DNA from: Aeromonas australiensis | GTDB lineage: Bacteria; Pseudomonadota; Gammaproteobacteria; Enterobacterales; Aeromonadaceae | Assembly: GCF_000819725.1 (NCBI RefSeq) | Contig: NZ_CDDH01000027.1 | Span: 36,151-100,150 of the forward strand | Direction of reading: 5' to 3' | Length of the DNA stretch: 64,000 bases | Shown: positions 8,811 through 17,927 of the stretch, piece by piece | Position numbering within the stretch: position 1 is the first letter of the stretch | Layout of the letters: each line of letters begins with the position of its first letter | Translations under genes and position numbers: made by a program | The notes under the pieces: generated by a model | Told to the model about the DNA's origin: nothing | The model's input: only the letters and a program-made list of their open reading frames with translations | Database searches by the model: none

Positions 8811-9917
8811 ATGAATAAATCCATGCTTGCCGTATTGGTCAGCGGTTTGCTGGCGGCCGGTGCTGTTCACGCCGCCGCGCAGGATAATACCTGGTACGCC
8901 GGTGGCAAGGCCGGTTGGTCAAAGTATTTTGACGTCGATCAGAAGCAGGTGGTTTCCAGCACCTTGGGAGCGCTCGGCAATACAGGTACTAGCCAAGATG
9001 CTCTTGGATTGGGTGCGTTTGCCGGGTACCAGGTTAACCCTAATCTGGCGTTTGAGCTGGGTTATGACTGGTTTGGCAAGTACACCTCATCCGGCGAGAT
9101 GAGTGGGATCAAGATCGAAGGTGAAGCCAAGAGTCAGATGATTCAGGCCACCATGAAGATCAGCTTCCCGGTTAACGATGTGTTCGATCTGTATGGCCGG
9201 ATTGGTGGTGGCTATGCCTGGACCAATAGTGAGCTATCAGCCCGCACCGCTACCGATTTCATCAAGGAAAGTGGTAACAAGCATGGTGCCGCCTTCGTCG
9301 GGGCGTTGGGTGCCGAATACGCCATCGATCGTGATTGGGCTGCCCGTCTGGAGTACCAGTACACCACCCCGCTGGGGGATGCGTCTCTCGATCGCTCCGG
9401 CATCGAAATGGACAACGGCCTGATCTCGTTCGGTATGCTCTATCGCTTCGGCCAGCAAGGTGGCGAGGTTGCTGCACCGGCACCTGCGCCGGCTGTCGAA
9501 CCGGCCCCGGTAGTGGTGGTGGAACCCAAGACCTTCAGCCTGAGCTCCGATGTGCTGTTCGAGTTCAACAAGGCAACTCTGAAACCTGCGGCTAATCAGG
9601 CGCTTGATAACCTGTTTAGCCAGATTGTGGCAGCCAATCCGAAAGATGGCGTCGCAACTGTTATCGGTTATACCGACCGCATCGGCTCCGACAACTACAA
9701 CCAGTCCCTCTCCGAGCAGCGGGCCCAGAGCGTGGCCAGCTATCTGGTATCCAAAGGCTTGTATGCCGACAAGGTGCGGGTCGAGGGACGTGGCAAGGCT
9801 AATCCGGTCACTGGCAACAGCTGTGCCAGCCGCTCCAAACAGGAGCTGATCGCCTGTCTGGCACCGGATCGCCGGGTGGAAATTCATCTGGAAGGGGTTT
9901 CCCAGCCTGCCCAATAA
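8811..9917 (+). CDS. ompA: OmpA-family outer membrane porin
   Basis: 368 residues. Signal peptide MNKSMLAVLVSGLLAAGAVH, ending near AHA. Residues about 22-215 form an eight-strand OmpA beta-barrel (starts NTWYAGGKAGWSKYF, ends SFGMLYRF). A Pro/Ala/Val hinge (PAPAPAVEPAPVVVVEP) leads into a C-terminal peptidoglycan-binding OmpA domain with LSSDVLFEFNKATLKP and LSEQRAQSVASYLVSKG. Two cysteines near the C-terminus (GNSCAS and LIACLAP) could form the disulfide typical of OmpA. AGAGGC lies before the ATG. Confidence 0.93.
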   Translation: MNKSMLAVLVSGLLAAGAVHAAAQDNTWYAGGKAGWSKYFDVDQKQVVSSTLGALGNTGTSQDALGLGAFAGYQVNPNLAFELGYDWFGKYTSSGEMSGIKIEGEAKSQMIQATMKISFPVNDVFDLYGRIGGGYAWTNSELSARTATDFIKESGNKHGAAFVGALGAEYAIDRDWAARLEYQYTTPLGDASLDRSGIEMDNGLISFGMLYRFGQQGGEVAAPAPAPAVEPAPVVVVEPKTFSLSSDVLFEFNKATLKPAANQALDNLFSQIVAANPKDGVATVIGYTDRIGSDNYNQSLSEQRAQSVASYLVSKGLYADKVRVEGRGKANPVTGNSCASRSKQELIACLAPDRRVEIHLEGVSQPAQ

Positions 9918-9944
9918 GTAGAGCGATGGGGGCGATCAATGTAA

Positions 9945-9972
9945 AAACGGGAGGCTTGGCCTCCCGTTTCTT
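9945..9972. terminator. Bidirectional terminator after ompA
   Basis: AAACGGGAGGC (9945-9955) and GCCTCCCGTTT (9959-9969) form an 11-bp perfect stem with a TTG loop, flanked by A-rich and T-rich sides. It serves ompA and the converging YedE gene. Confidence 0.85.
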
Positions 9973-9996
9973 ATGGGGTGTTTACTATGTCGAGCA

Positions 9997-11106
9997 TCAG
10001 AGCCCGAACAGCGGACGCAGGCGAATGCCGATCAGGCTGCCTGCGAGGGCCATCAGCATCCAGACCCAACCGTGCAGACTGCCAGATGCTGTGCCATCAA
10101 AGAAACCGCCGAGGTTGCAGGCGGCGTACATGGCCCCCATCCCCATCAGCAGACCGCCGATGATGGATGCCAGGCTGTTGCCGAGCCGCATCGGGGCAAA
10201 GTTGCTGCCACCGCTGATGCTGCGTGCCAGCATGGCCCCCAGAATGCCGAGCCAGAACATGCCGACCATGGGGTTGAGAAAGAGCGGCTGAGCCAGTTTG
10301 GGGTGCCCCTCGAACAGACCGAACAGGGAGGCGCCGCGCAGCGCCATGTCATAGATGGCACCGGTGATGGTCCAGGCCGAGCCGTGCAGGGCGACCACGG
10401 AGGAGTTGAGCAGGGCGATGATGATGCCGCCGGTCAGCACGGTGAAGCGGCCATCGCGCCAGAACAGGTTGCCGCCGCTGAAGAGGGGCTTGAGTTCGCC
10501 GGTGCGTTTGAGCTCGCTGTTGCGAAACAGCAGGAACAGCACGGCAACCAGCGTCAGATTGAGCAGCATGCCGCTCCAGATATTGCCGGTCAGATCCCGG
10601 GCCAGCACAACATGGCTGGAGAAGGTGGCCTCCAGTTCGGGGCGGAACTGGTTGCTGATGAGGGTGCCGATGCCGTAGCAGATCAGCACCAGCCAGAAGC
10701 GGGGTTGCCCCTCGCCGCAGCAATAAAGAGTGCCGGTGGCACAGACGCCTGCCAGCTGCATGCCGATGCCGAACAGGAAGGCGCCGACGATGAAGGGAAT
10801 GCCGATAGCCATCACGTTACCCACCATGGCATCGCCAAACAGGGCGTGACTAAAGGAGAGGAAGGTGGTGAACAGCAGAATTTCGATGGCGATGGTGAGC
10901 AGGTGAACCCGCACAAAGTAGCTGTTGCGCTTGGTCAGCATTTCGCGCCAACCGAACACGATGCCGAAGCGACTGAAGGAGAGGGTGAAGCCGAAGCCTC
11001 CTCCTAACAGGGCCATCAGGGCCCATTTCATACCAAAGGTGTTGCCGAGCCAGAGTAACGCTCCCCCCGCGAGTACCACGATGGGGAGCGACCATTTTCG
11101 AGTCAT
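9997..11106 (-). CDS. YeeE/YedE-family sulfur-compound transporter
   Basis: 369-residue polytopic inner-membrane protein, about nine hydrophobic segments. The signature GIGMQLAGVCATGTLYCCGEG and the second-repeat MGMGAMYAACNLGGFF place it in the YeeE/YedE (DUF395) family. These conserved cysteines are thought to relay thiosulfate or related sulfur species through the membrane in characterised members such as YeeE/TsuA. Substrate here is inferred from family only, and no sulfurtransferase (TusA/YeeD) gene adjoins it, which is a difference from many homologous loci. Confidence 0.85.
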   Translation of the reverse strand: MTRKWSLPIVVLAGGALLWLGNTFGMKWALMALLGGGFGFTLSFSRFGIVFGWREMLTKRNSYFVRVHLLTIAIEILLFTTFLSFSHALFGDAMVGNVMAIGIPFIVGAFLFGIGMQLAGVCATGTLYCCGEGQPRFWLVLICYGIGTLISNQFRPELEATFSSHVVLARDLTGNIWSGMLLNLTLVAVLFLLFRNSELKRTGELKPLFSGGNLFWRDGRFTVLTGGIIIALLNSSVVALHGSAWTITGAIYDMALRGASLFGLFEGHPKLAQPLFLNPMVGMFWLGILGAMLARSISGGSNFAPMRLGNSLASIIGGLLMGMGAMYAACNLGGFFDGTASGSLHGWVWMLMALAGSLIGIRLRPLFGL

Positions 11107-11235
11107 AACCGTTAATCCTTATAGCTGGATGAAGAGTTGGGAGTGCGGATCCTATTCCCTCATTGAGTCCAAGGCTATCGGTTTAGCAGAGTAAGAAGCG
11201 AGAAAATGGCATCTCGCTTATAGCTGTTTTGTTAT

Positions 11236-12159
11236 TTACGGATTTGATTTTGATAGCGTGATGCTGTCCGCTCTGGTTGATCTTCTACCGTTGCGTAGCC
11301 CATCCAGACTGAACAGCACCAGCGCACTCCAGATGCAGGCGAAGGTGAGCAGTTTGTCCATCGCCAGCGCTTCCCCATAGAGAGTGACCGCAAGGATGAA
11401 CATCATGCTGGGGCCAATGTACTGGAAGAAGCCCAGGGTCGAGAGCTTGAGCCGGGTAGCTGCGGCGGTGAAACAGAGCAGGGGGACTGTGGTGACGGCG
11501 CCAGCGGCGATCAGCAGCAGGTTGAGGTGCCAGTCGTTCTGGGTGAGATGGCTGGTGGGACTGTCGGCAAAGCCCCACAGATAGATGGCGGCTGGCGGCA
11601 GCATGATCATGGTTTCGATCAGCAGACCGGTGAGGGCATCGAGAGCCAGTTTTTTGCGCACCAGCCCATAGATGGCAAAGCTCGATGCCAGCACCAGCGC
11701 AATCCAGGGCAAGGAGCCAAAGGCGATAAGCTGGATTGCGACCCCGGCAAAGGCCAGGGCTACCGCCCACCACTGCAGGCGGCGCAGCTTCTCGCTCAGA
11801 AACACCATGCCCAGCAGCACGTTGAACAGCGGGTTGATGTAGTAGCCGAGGCTGGCATCCAGCATATGGCCATTGTTGATGGCCCAGATAAACAGCAGCC
11901 AGTTGCCGCCGACGGTGACCGAGGTAAAGGCCAGGATGAGCAGCACTTTTGGCTGGCGCAGCACAGCTTGTACCTTGTGCCACTGGCGACCTAGCAGGGT
12001 CAGCACCATCAGCAGCACGCAGGACCAGATCATCCGGTGGGTAAGGATTTCCGGGGCGGGTACAGCAGAGAGGGTTTTGAAATAGATGGGGGCCAGCCCC
12101 CAAAGGGTATAGGCGCACAGGGCGTAGATGACGCCCTGACGCTGGATCTGTTGCGGCAT
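11236..12159 (-). CDS. rarD: RarD-like EamA-family transporter
   Basis: 307 residues from ATG 12159; a longer in-frame start exists at 12204, but MPQQIQRQGVIYALCAYTLW aligns with the usual RarD N-terminus and AAAGG lies about 8 bp before it. Ten hydrophobic segments in two EamA repeats, with the RarD signature WGLAPIYFKTLSAVPAPEIL and LGYYINPLFNVLLG. Homologues are linked to chloramphenicol sensitivity in Pseudomonas; the natural substrate is unknown. Nothing nearby suggests a pathway. Confidence 0.88.
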   Translation of the reverse strand: MPQQIQRQGVIYALCAYTLWGLAPIYFKTLSAVPAPEILTHRMIWSCVLLMVLTLLGRQWHKVQAVLRQPKVLLILAFTSVTVGGNWLLFIWAINNGHMLDASLGYYINPLFNVLLGMVFLSEKLRRLQWWAVALAFAGVAIQLIAFGSLPWIALVLASSFAIYGLVRKKLALDALTGLLIETMIMLPPAAIYLWGFADSPTSHLTQNDWHLNLLLIAAGAVTTVPLLCFTAAATRLKLSTLGFFQYIGPSMMFILAVTLYGEALAMDKLLTFACIWSALVLFSLDGLRNGRRSTRADSITLSKSNP

Positions 12160-12284
12160 GCGGATGACCTTTACTGAAGCGTTGGATGCGGGAAAACATC
12201 GCAAAAAATCAGTGTAGCGATCCTTTTGCGGGGAAAGAAGCGAATAAACGAAGTTTGAGGGAAAGGAGGAGTGTGGCTGGCCGG

Positions 12285-12455
12285 TCAGCCTTTACCGCGG
12301 CGGATCTTGTCGACCTCCATCAACAGCCAGAGCATCAGGGCGATGGCGGAGATCCAGGGGCCCCAGGTCACGTAGGCCTCGCCGTGCCCCAGCACGAAGA
12401 ACAGCAGGGGCAAACCGATCACCAGAAAAAGTACGCTTCCCAGAAAAAATAGCAT
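12285..12455 (-). CDS. Small two-helix membrane protein of unknown function
   Basis: 56 residues from ATG 12455: MLFFLGSVLFLVIGLPLLFF, then a second hydrophobic segment (WISAIALMLWLLMEV) and a basic tail DKIRRGKG. I recognise no family. An upstream in-frame TTG at 12533 would add 26 polar residues, but it lies inside a terminator hairpin, so the internal ATG is preferred; the Shine-Dalgarno sequence is weak (AAAGACAAAA). Strand and position after the aldehyde dehydrogenase terminator suggest an independent gene. Confidence 0.55.
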   Translation of the reverse strand: MLFFLGSVLFLVIGLPLLFFVLGHGEAYVTWGPWISAIALMLWLLMEVDKIRRGKG

Positions 12456-12531
12456 TTTTGTCTTTATATTTAACACGTTGGCTTTTTTATCATTATAAGG
12501 ATTGAGCCCGGTGATGGAAGGCCAAAAATGC

Positions 12532-12556
12532 AAAAGGGGGATTTCTCCCCCTTTTT
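12532..12556. terminator. Terminator after the aldehyde dehydrogenase gene
   Basis: AAAAGGGGGA (12532-12541) and TCCCCCTTTT (12546-12555) pair over 10 bp with a TTTC loop. Read on the minus strand it ends the aldehyde dehydrogenase transcript; it is symmetric enough to work in both directions. Confidence 0.75.
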
Positions 12557-12581
12557 GATCCGATAGCGCTGCTTTGTCGTG

Positions 12582-14078
12582 TTATTCCAGCTGAATCCAG
12601 GTGCTTTTCAGCTCGGTGTACTTCTCCAGCGCATGAAGTGACTTGTCGCGACCGTTGCCGGACTGCTTGAAGCCGCCAAACGGCATGGTCATGTCGCCAC
12701 CATCCCAGTTGTTGACGAACACGGTACCGGCGCGCAGGGCGCGGGAGCCTTTCACCGCCTTGTTGAGATCCGCCGTCCAGATCGCTGCCGCCAGCCCATA
12801 GTCGGAGTCGTTGCCCAGCGCAATGGCCTCTTCCAGCGTATCGAAGCCGGTCACTGCCAGCACCGGGCCGAAGATCTCCTCGCGGAAGATGCGCATCTCG
12901 GGGGTCACGTCGTCGAAGATGGTGGGTTCGATATAGAAGCCGCCACTCTCCATATTGGTGCGGTTGCCGCCCAGCAGTAGCTTGGCCCCCTCCTGCTTGC
13001 CAATCTCGATATAGCGCAGCACCTGCTCCATCTGGATGTGATCCACCATGGCGCCGATCCGGGTAGCGGGATCGAGCGGGTTGGCCGAGATCCACTCGCG
13101 GGCATGAGCCAGCAGTCGCTCCATAAATTGCGGTTTGATGCTGTTTTGCACCAGCAGCCGAGAGGCGGCGGTACACACCTCGCCCTGGTTGTAGAAGATG
13201 GCGCCAGCGGCGCTCTTGGCCGCGGCGTCCAGATCCGGCGCATCCGCCAGTATGATGTTGGGGCTCTTGCCGCCGCACTCCATAAAGGCGCGCTTGAGGT
13301 TGGACTTGCCGGAGCACTCCACCAGATGTTTGCCGATCTTGGTGGAGCCGGTGAAGGTGATGCAGTCCACATCCATATGCATGGCCAGCACCTCACCCAC
13401 TGTATGGCCAAAGCCCGGCAGCACGTTGAACACGCCGTCCGGAATACCCGCCTCCTTGGCCAGACCGGCGATACGCAGGGCCGTCAGCGGAGATTTCTCG
13501 GAAGGCTTGAGAATGACCGAGTTGCCGGTGGCGAGCGCCGGGCCCAGCTTCCAGCAGGCCATCACCAGCGGGAAGTTCCAGGGCACTATGGCGGCAACTA
13601 CCCCGAGCGCTTCGCGGGTCACCAGCGCCAGGGCGGATTCCTCCACCGGGGCGACCTGATCGTAGATCTTGTCGATCGCTTCGGCGTTCCAGGCGATACA
13701 GTTGGCGGCGGCGGGGGCGTCATAGCCCATGGCATCGCCGATGGGTTTGCCCATATCCAGCGACTCCAGCAGCGCCAGCTCCACCTTGTTGAGGCGCATC
13801 AGCTCGGCGAAACGCTGCATGATCTGCTTGCGCTGTTTCGGCGGCAGGCCGCTCCAGCGTTTGTCCTCAAAAGCGGCACGCGCGGCCTGCACCGCCAGTT
13901 CGGCATCGGCGGCATCGCAGGCCGCCACCTTGGTCAGCAGCTTGCCGTTGGCCGGGTTGATGCAATCGAAGGTGGCGCCATTGACGGCATCCCGATAGCT
14001 GCCATTGATAAAGGCTTGCGAGGGCAGGGTCAGATGGGCGGCCTTGTGTTGCCACTGGGCCAGGGTCAGGTCACTCAT
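12582..14078 (-). CDS. puuC: Gamma-glutamyl-gamma-aminobutyraldehyde dehydrogenase-like aldehyde dehydrogenase
   Basis: 498-residue NAD(P)-dependent aldehyde dehydrogenase, starting MSDLTLAQWQHKAAHLTLPS with AAGGAG 6 bp before the ATG (the longer start at 14099 lacks this). Catalytic Glu lies in FMECGGKSPN and catalytic Cys in YNQGEVCTAASR (near residue 302); cofactor-binding TFTGSTKIGK precedes them. Length and N-terminus resemble PuuC, which oxidises aminobutyraldehyde derivatives in putrescine breakdown. It is divergent from a beta-alanine-type aminotransferase and lies directly after a PuuR-like repressor, so oxidation of polyamine-derived aminoaldehydes (for example 3-aminopropanal) is likely but not proven. 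Confidence 0.88.
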   Translation of the reverse strand: MSDLTLAQWQHKAAHLTLPSQAFINGSYRDAVNGATFDCINPANGKLLTKVAACDAADAELAVQAARAAFEDKRWSGLPPKQRKQIMQRFAELMRLNKVELALLESLDMGKPIGDAMGYDAPAAANCIAWNAEAIDKIYDQVAPVEESALALVTREALGVVAAIVPWNFPLVMACWKLGPALATGNSVILKPSEKSPLTALRIAGLAKEAGIPDGVFNVLPGFGHTVGEVLAMHMDVDCITFTGSTKIGKHLVECSGKSNLKRAFMECGGKSPNIILADAPDLDAAAKSAAGAIFYNQGEVCTAASRLLVQNSIKPQFMERLLAHAREWISANPLDPATRIGAMVDHIQMEQVLRYIEIGKQEGAKLLLGGNRTNMESGGFYIEPTIFDDVTPEMRIFREEIFGPVLAVTGFDTLEEAIALGNDSDYGLAAAIWTADLNKAVKGSRALRAGTVFVNNWDGGDMTMPFGGFKQSGNGRDKSLHALEKYTELKSTWIQLE

Positions 14079-14122
14079 GTTCACTCCTTGAACCGGCAAA
14101 AGTCAGTTTCCGCGTATCAATA

Positions 14123-14175
14123 TGCTAAACATCCTGCCGCTTGTAAATCCACATTGTAACAATTCATTAAACATT
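14123..14175. promoter_or_regulatory. Two candidate operators before the aldehyde dehydrogenase gene
   Basis: TGCTAAACATC (14123-14133) and CATTAAACATT (14165-14175) share the core TAAACAT. The same core recurs three times upstream of the regulator and aminotransferase genes, suggesting one regulator acts at all of them. Inference from repetition only. Confidence 0.4.
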
Positions 14176-14203
14176 GGCCGCTGGTTGACCCCTTATCACC
14201 CTG

Positions 14204-14746
14204 TTAGAAACTGGCGGGGGTGTTGGCCGAGATCAGTACGCACTCCTGTTCGCCCACATTGCGAAAGCGGTGGGGGGTGCGACTGTCGAAGTAGTAGCCA
14301 TCTCCGGCGCCCAGCAGGTAGACCTGCTCGCCCACGGTCACTTCTACTTCGCCCTTGATGACGATGCCGCACTCTTCACCCTCGTGGCTCAGCATGTCGT
14401 CGCCGGTGTCGGCGCCCGGTGGCAATACCTCCTGTAACATGCCGATGGCACGGTTGGCGCGGCTGTGACCCACCAGTCGGTAGCTGATGGGGTGGGTGCC
14501 GAGGTCCGGCATGTCGGCGGCGCGGAAGATCACTTCTGAGTCCATTTCGGTCTCGTCGGTAAAAAAACTGGCCAGCGACATGGGGATACCTTCCAGCACC
14601 TTGCGCAGGGAGGCAACAGAGGGGCTCACCTGATTTTTCTCGATCTGGGAGATAAATCCGTTGGTCACACCGGAGCGTTTGGCCAGCTCGCGCTGGGAGA
14701 GGGCTGCCTGGGTGCGAACCGCCTTGAGGCGGTGACCGATATCCAT
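14204..14746 (-). CDS. puuR: PuuR-like XRE-cupin transcriptional regulator
   Basis: 180 residues. N-terminal XRE helix-turn-helix (LSQRELAKRSGVTNGFISQI, residues about 17-36) and a C-terminal cupin (SHEGEECGIVIKGEVEV and DGYYFDSRTPHRFRN), ending ISANTPASF. This is the PuuR architecture, a repressor of putrescine catabolism relieved by putrescine. AGGAG lies 9 bp before the ATG. It shares a 185-bp divergent region with the aminotransferase and lies 125 bp upstream of the aldehyde dehydrogenase. Repeated TAAACAY elements around it are candidate operators. Confidence 0.85.
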   Translation of the reverse strand: MDIGHRLKAVRTQAALSQRELAKRSGVTNGFISQIEKNQVSPSVASLRKVLEGIPMSLASFFTDETEMDSEVIFRAADMPDLGTHPISYRLVGHSRANRAIGMLQEVLPPGADTGDDMLSHEGEECGIVIKGEVEVTVGEQVYLLGAGDGYYFDSRTPHRFRNVGEQECVLISANTPASF

Positions 14747-14785
14747 CTATAGACACTCCTTGACTGTTTACTATTATTAAAATTG

Positions 14786-14914
14786 TGTTAAATATCTTAT
14801 ACCACCCTGCTGATGTGTCTAGCCTGGGTGGCATCAGGCAGGGCTATAATGAGCCCCTTTTTATGGATTCGGGTGTTTAATTTAATAGGCATTAGCCGGA
14901 AGTTGCTAAACACC
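14786..14914. promoter_or_regulatory. Divergent puuR / aminotransferase control region
   Basis: Contains TGTTAAATATC (14786-14796), an inverted copy GTGTTTAAT (14873-14881; complement ATTAAACAC) and TGCTAAACACC (14904-14914). A perfect -10 hexamer TATAAT at 14845-14850 faces the aminotransferase gene, but no good -35 lies 16-18 bp upstream, which suggests activation. The last element is 17 bp before the ATG, where a bound repressor would block expression. Confidence 0.45.
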
Positions 14915-14931
14915 TTAAGGATGAGGTGACC

Positions 14932-16263
14932 ATGAAACCGATCAGCGACATCAATACGCCCTCCGACATGTCCGCCTTCTGGATGCCGTTCACCGCCAAC
15001 CAGCAGTTCAAGGCGGCGCCGCGTATCCTGAAGTCGGCAGAGGGGATGTATTATCACTCAGAGGATGGCCGCAAGATACTGGATGGCACAGCCGGACTCT
15101 GGTGTTGCAACGCGGGCCATGGTCGGCGCGAGATTGCCGAGGCGGTCTCCCAGCAGATTTCCCACCTCGATTTTGCCCCCACTTTCCAGATGGGCCACCC
15201 GCTGCCGTTCGAGCTGGCCAACAAGCTGGTGGAGATCGCTCCCAAGGGCTTTGGCCACGTCTTCTACACCAACTCCGGCTCAGAGTCAGTCGATACCGCG
15301 CTCAAAATCGCGCTGGCCTGGCAGCGGGCTCGCGGTCAGGGCACCCGTACCCGGCTGATTGGCCGCGAGCGTGGCTATCACGGGGTCGGCTTTGGCGGCA
15401 TCTCGGTGGGGGGGATCCCTGGCAACCGCAAGTGGTTCGGCTCCCTGCTGACCGGGGTGGATCATCTGCCCCATACCCTCAACATCGCCAAGAATGCCTT
15501 CACCAAAGGACTGCCCGAGGAGGATGTGGCGCTGGCCGACGAGTTGGAGAAGATCGTCTTCCTGCACGATGCCAGCAATATCGCGGCGGTGATTGTCGAG
15601 CCCATCGCTGGCAGTACCGGCGTGCTGATGCCCCCCAAAGGCTACCTCAAGCGGCTGCGGGAGATCTGTACCAAACACGGCATCCTGCTGATTTTTGACG
15701 AGGTGATCACCGGTTTCGGTCGCCTCGGCTCCCCCTTCGCCGCACAGGAGTTCGATGTCATCCCCGACATGATCACTTGCGCCAAGGGGCTCACCAACGG
15801 CGCTATCCCGATGGGGGCTGTGCTGGTGCAGAAGCACATTTATGACGACATGATGGCGGCAGGAAAGGGGGCTATCGAGCTGTTCCACGGCTACACCTAC
15901 TCCGGCCATCCGGTGGCTGCTGCTGCGGGTCTGGCGACCCTCGAGATCTATCGCAACGAGAACCTGCTCAGCCGCGCCGCCGATCTGGCGGGCTACTGGG
16001 AGGAGGCGGTTCACTCTCTCAAGGGGTGCAAGCATGTCAAAGACATTCGCAACTACGGGCTGGTGGCGGGTATCGAGCTGGAATCCATGCCGGATGCACC
16101 GGGCAAGCGCGCCTATGAGGTGTTTGTTCGCTGCTTCGAGCAGGGGGCGCTTATCCGGGTGACTGGCGACATCATCGCCCTGTCGCCACCCCTCATCATA
16201 GAGCGCAGCCAGATCGACGATCTCTTTACCCTGCTGCAGGATGCCCTGCAGGCACAACCCTAA
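14932..16263 (+). CDS. bauA: Omega-amino acid (beta-alanine):pyruvate aminotransferase
   Basis: 443-residue class III PLP aminotransferase. The N-terminal half closely resembles Pseudomonas BauA as I recall it: FWMPFTANQQFKAAPRIL, AGLWCCNAGHGRREI, TNSGSESVDTALKIAL and RGYHGVGFGGISVGGI. The PLP lysine is in TCAKGLTNGAIPMGA. It should transfer the amino group of beta-alanine (or another omega-amine) to pyruvate, giving malonate semialdehyde and alanine. GAGG lies 5 bp before ATG 14932. The next gene, mmsA, would consume the semialdehyde, which supports the assignment. Confidence 0.9.
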   Translation: MKPISDINTPSDMSAFWMPFTANQQFKAAPRILKSAEGMYYHSEDGRKILDGTAGLWCCNAGHGRREIAEAVSQQISHLDFAPTFQMGHPLPFELANKLVEIAPKGFGHVFYTNSGSESVDTALKIALAWQRARGQGTRTRLIGRERGYHGVGFGGISVGGIPGNRKWFGSLLTGVDHLPHTLNIAKNAFTKGLPEEDVALADELEKIVFLHDASNIAAVIVEPIAGSTGVLMPPKGYLKRLREICTKHGILLIFDEVITGFGRLGSPFAAQEFDVIPDMITCAKGLTNGAIPMGAVLVQKHIYDDMMAAGKGAIELFHGYTYSGHPVAAAAGLATLEIYRNENLLSRAADLAGYWEEAVHSLKGCKHVKDIRNYGLVAGIELESMPDAPGKRAYEVFVRCFEQGALIRVTGDIIALSPPLIIERSQIDDLFTLLQDALQAQP

Positions 16264-16273
16264 CCCATTTGAT

Positions 16274-16293
16274 GGCCCCGCACTGGCGGGGCC
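16274..16293 (+). other. Hairpin between bauA and mmsA
   Basis: GGCCCCGC (16274-16281) and GCGGGGCC (16286-16293) form a perfect 8-bp stem with an ACTG loop and only TTGCGTT after it. A weak terminator or processing hairpin that may lower mmsA relative to bauA. Confidence 0.45.
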
Positions 16294-16344
16294 TTGCGTT
16301 GGTTTGCTTAGCGCATTTACCACATCAGTTATCACGGAGGATAC

Positions 16345-17841
16345 ATGACATACAGGGTCAGCAACTTCATTAACGGCCAGCCGCAGGAGAGTCGCAGCGA
16401 GCGCCAGGGTGCCATCTTCAATCCCGCCTGCGGCAAGCAGCAGGGGAGCGTCGGGCTTTCCAGCGCCGCCGAGTGTCAGGAGGCGATCGCCATCGCCGAG
16501 CGCGCCTTTGCAGACTGGTCACAAACCCCGCCGCTGGTGCGGGCCCGGGTCTTTTTCCGCTTCAAGGAGTTGATGGAGCAACACAGGGACGAGCTGGCCC
16601 AGCTCATCAGCCGCGAGCATGGCAAGGTCTTCTCCGATGCCCAGGGTGAGTTGACCCGCGGGCTGGAGGTGGTGGAGTTTGCCTGCGGCATTCCCCATCT
16701 GCTCAAGGGGGAGCACTCCCTCAACGTCGGTCGCGGGGTAGACAGCTACTCCATGATGCAACCGGTGGGGGTCTGCGCCGGTATCACCCCGTTCAACTTC
16801 CCGGCCATGGTGCCGCTCTGGATGTTCCCGGTCGCCATCGCCTGCGGCAACACCTTTATCCTCAAACCCTCCGAGAAGGATCCCTCCCTCTCGCTGCGGA
16901 TGGCCGAGCTGCTCAAGGAGGCCGGTCTGCCGGACGGCGTGCTCAACGTGGTGAACGGTGACAAGGAGGTGGTGGATGTGCTGCTGACCGATCCACGGGT
17001 CGGTGCCGTGTCGTTTGTCGGCTCCACCCCCATCGCCCAGTACATCTATTCAACTGCCTCCGCCCACGGCAAGCGAGTTCAGGCGCTGGGCGGCGCCAAG
17101 AACCACATGGTGGTGATGCCGGATGCGGATCTCGATCAGGCTGTCTCTGCCCTGATGGGGGCCGCTTATGGGGCGGCGGGCGAGCGCTGCATGGCCATCT
17201 CGGTGGCGGTGGTGGTGGGTGACGAGACCGCCGATGCGCTGGTGGCCAAGCTGACGCCGCTGGTGGAAAAACTGCGGGTGGGCCCTGGGCTGGGCCAGAG
17301 CCCGGAAAGCGAGATGGGGCCGCTCATCAGCCAAGAGCATCTGGCCAAGGTGCGCGGCTACGTGGATCAGGGGGTGGCCGAAGGGGCCGCGCTGCGGGTC
17401 GATGGCCGCACCCTGAACCACGACGAGGGTTACTTTATCGGGGGTTGCCTGTTTGACGAGGTGACGCCAGAGATGCGCATCTACCGTGAGGAGATCTTCG
17501 GCCCTGTGCTCTCCATTGTGCGGGTGCCGGACTACGAGACGGCGCTGCGCCTCATCAACGAGCACGAGTACGGCAACGGCACCGCCATCTTTACCTGTGA
17601 CGGCGACACCGCGCGGGACTTCACGGCGCGGGTGCAGGTCGGTATGGTGGGGGTGAACGTCCCCATTCCGGTGCCGATGGCGTTTCACAGCTTTGGCGGC
17701 TGGAAGCGCTCCATCTTCGGGCCGCTCAATATGCACGGGCCGGACGGAGTTCGCTTCTATACCCGGATGAAGACGGTGACAGCGCGCTGGCCCCAGAGCC
17801 TGCGCAGCGGTGCCGAGTTCTCCATGCCAACCATGAAGTGA
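16345..17841 (+). CDS. mmsA: Malonate/methylmalonate-semialdehyde dehydrogenase (CoA-acylating)
   Basis: 498-residue aldehyde dehydrogenase of the CoA-acylating MmsA type. The family signature [19 protein letters not shown] and the active-site [15 protein letters not shown] (Cys near residue 283) are present; the usual catalytic glutamate is replaced by an asparagine in [11 protein letters not shown], as in MmsA enzymes. It converts malonate semialdehyde (from beta-alanine) or methylmalonate semialdehyde (from valine) to acetyl- or propionyl-CoA. CGGAGG lies just before the ATG. It follows bauA on the same strand, completing a beta-alanine to acetyl-CoA route. Confidence 0.93.
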   Translation: MTYRVSNFINGQPQESRSERQGAIFNPACGKQQGSVGLSSAAECQEAIAIAERAFADWSQTPPLVRARVFFRFKELMEQHRDELAQLISREHGKVFSDAQGELTRGLEVVEFACGIPHLLKGEHSLNVGRGVDSYSMMQPVGVCAGITPFNFPAMVPLWMFPVAIACGNTFILKPSEKDPSLSLRMAELLKEAGLPDGVLNVVNGDKEVVDVLLTDPRVGAVSFVGSTPIAQYIYSTASAHGKRVQALGGAKNHMVVMPDADLDQAVSALMGAAYGAAGERCMAISVAVVVGDETADALVAKLTPLVEKLRVGPGLGQSPESEMGPLISQEHLAKVRGYVDQGVAEGAALRVDGRTLNHDEGYFIGGCLFDEVTPEMRIYREEIFGPVLSIVRVPDYETALRLINEHEYGNGTAIFTCDGDTARDFTARVQVGMVGVNVPIPVPMAFHSFGGWKRSIFGPLNMHGPDGVRFYTRMKTVTARWPQSLRSGAEFSMPTMK

Positions 17842-17876
17842 TGAGCCCGAGGCTCACCACTATGACTTGATTATCC

Positions 17877-17907
17877 TGCCCCCGCAGATTGCTGATCTGC
17901 GGGGGCA
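17877..17907 (+). other. Perfect 13-bp hairpin between mmsA and the amidotransferase gene
   Basis: TGCCCCCGCAGAT (17877-17889) and ATCTGCGGGGGCA (17895-17907) pair perfectly around TGCTG. Only CTTCTGT follows, then AAAGGAG and the ATG 20 bp later. It may be a weak terminator or an element that lowers translation of the next gene. Confidence 0.5.
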
Positions 17908-17927
17908 CTTCTGTAAAGGAGCAACAG

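Noticed and set aside
9973..11007. 344-codon open frame on the plus strand
   Set aside because: Antisense of the YedE-family gene; Gln/Glu/His-rich low-complexity product, as produced by the complement of hydrophobic codons.
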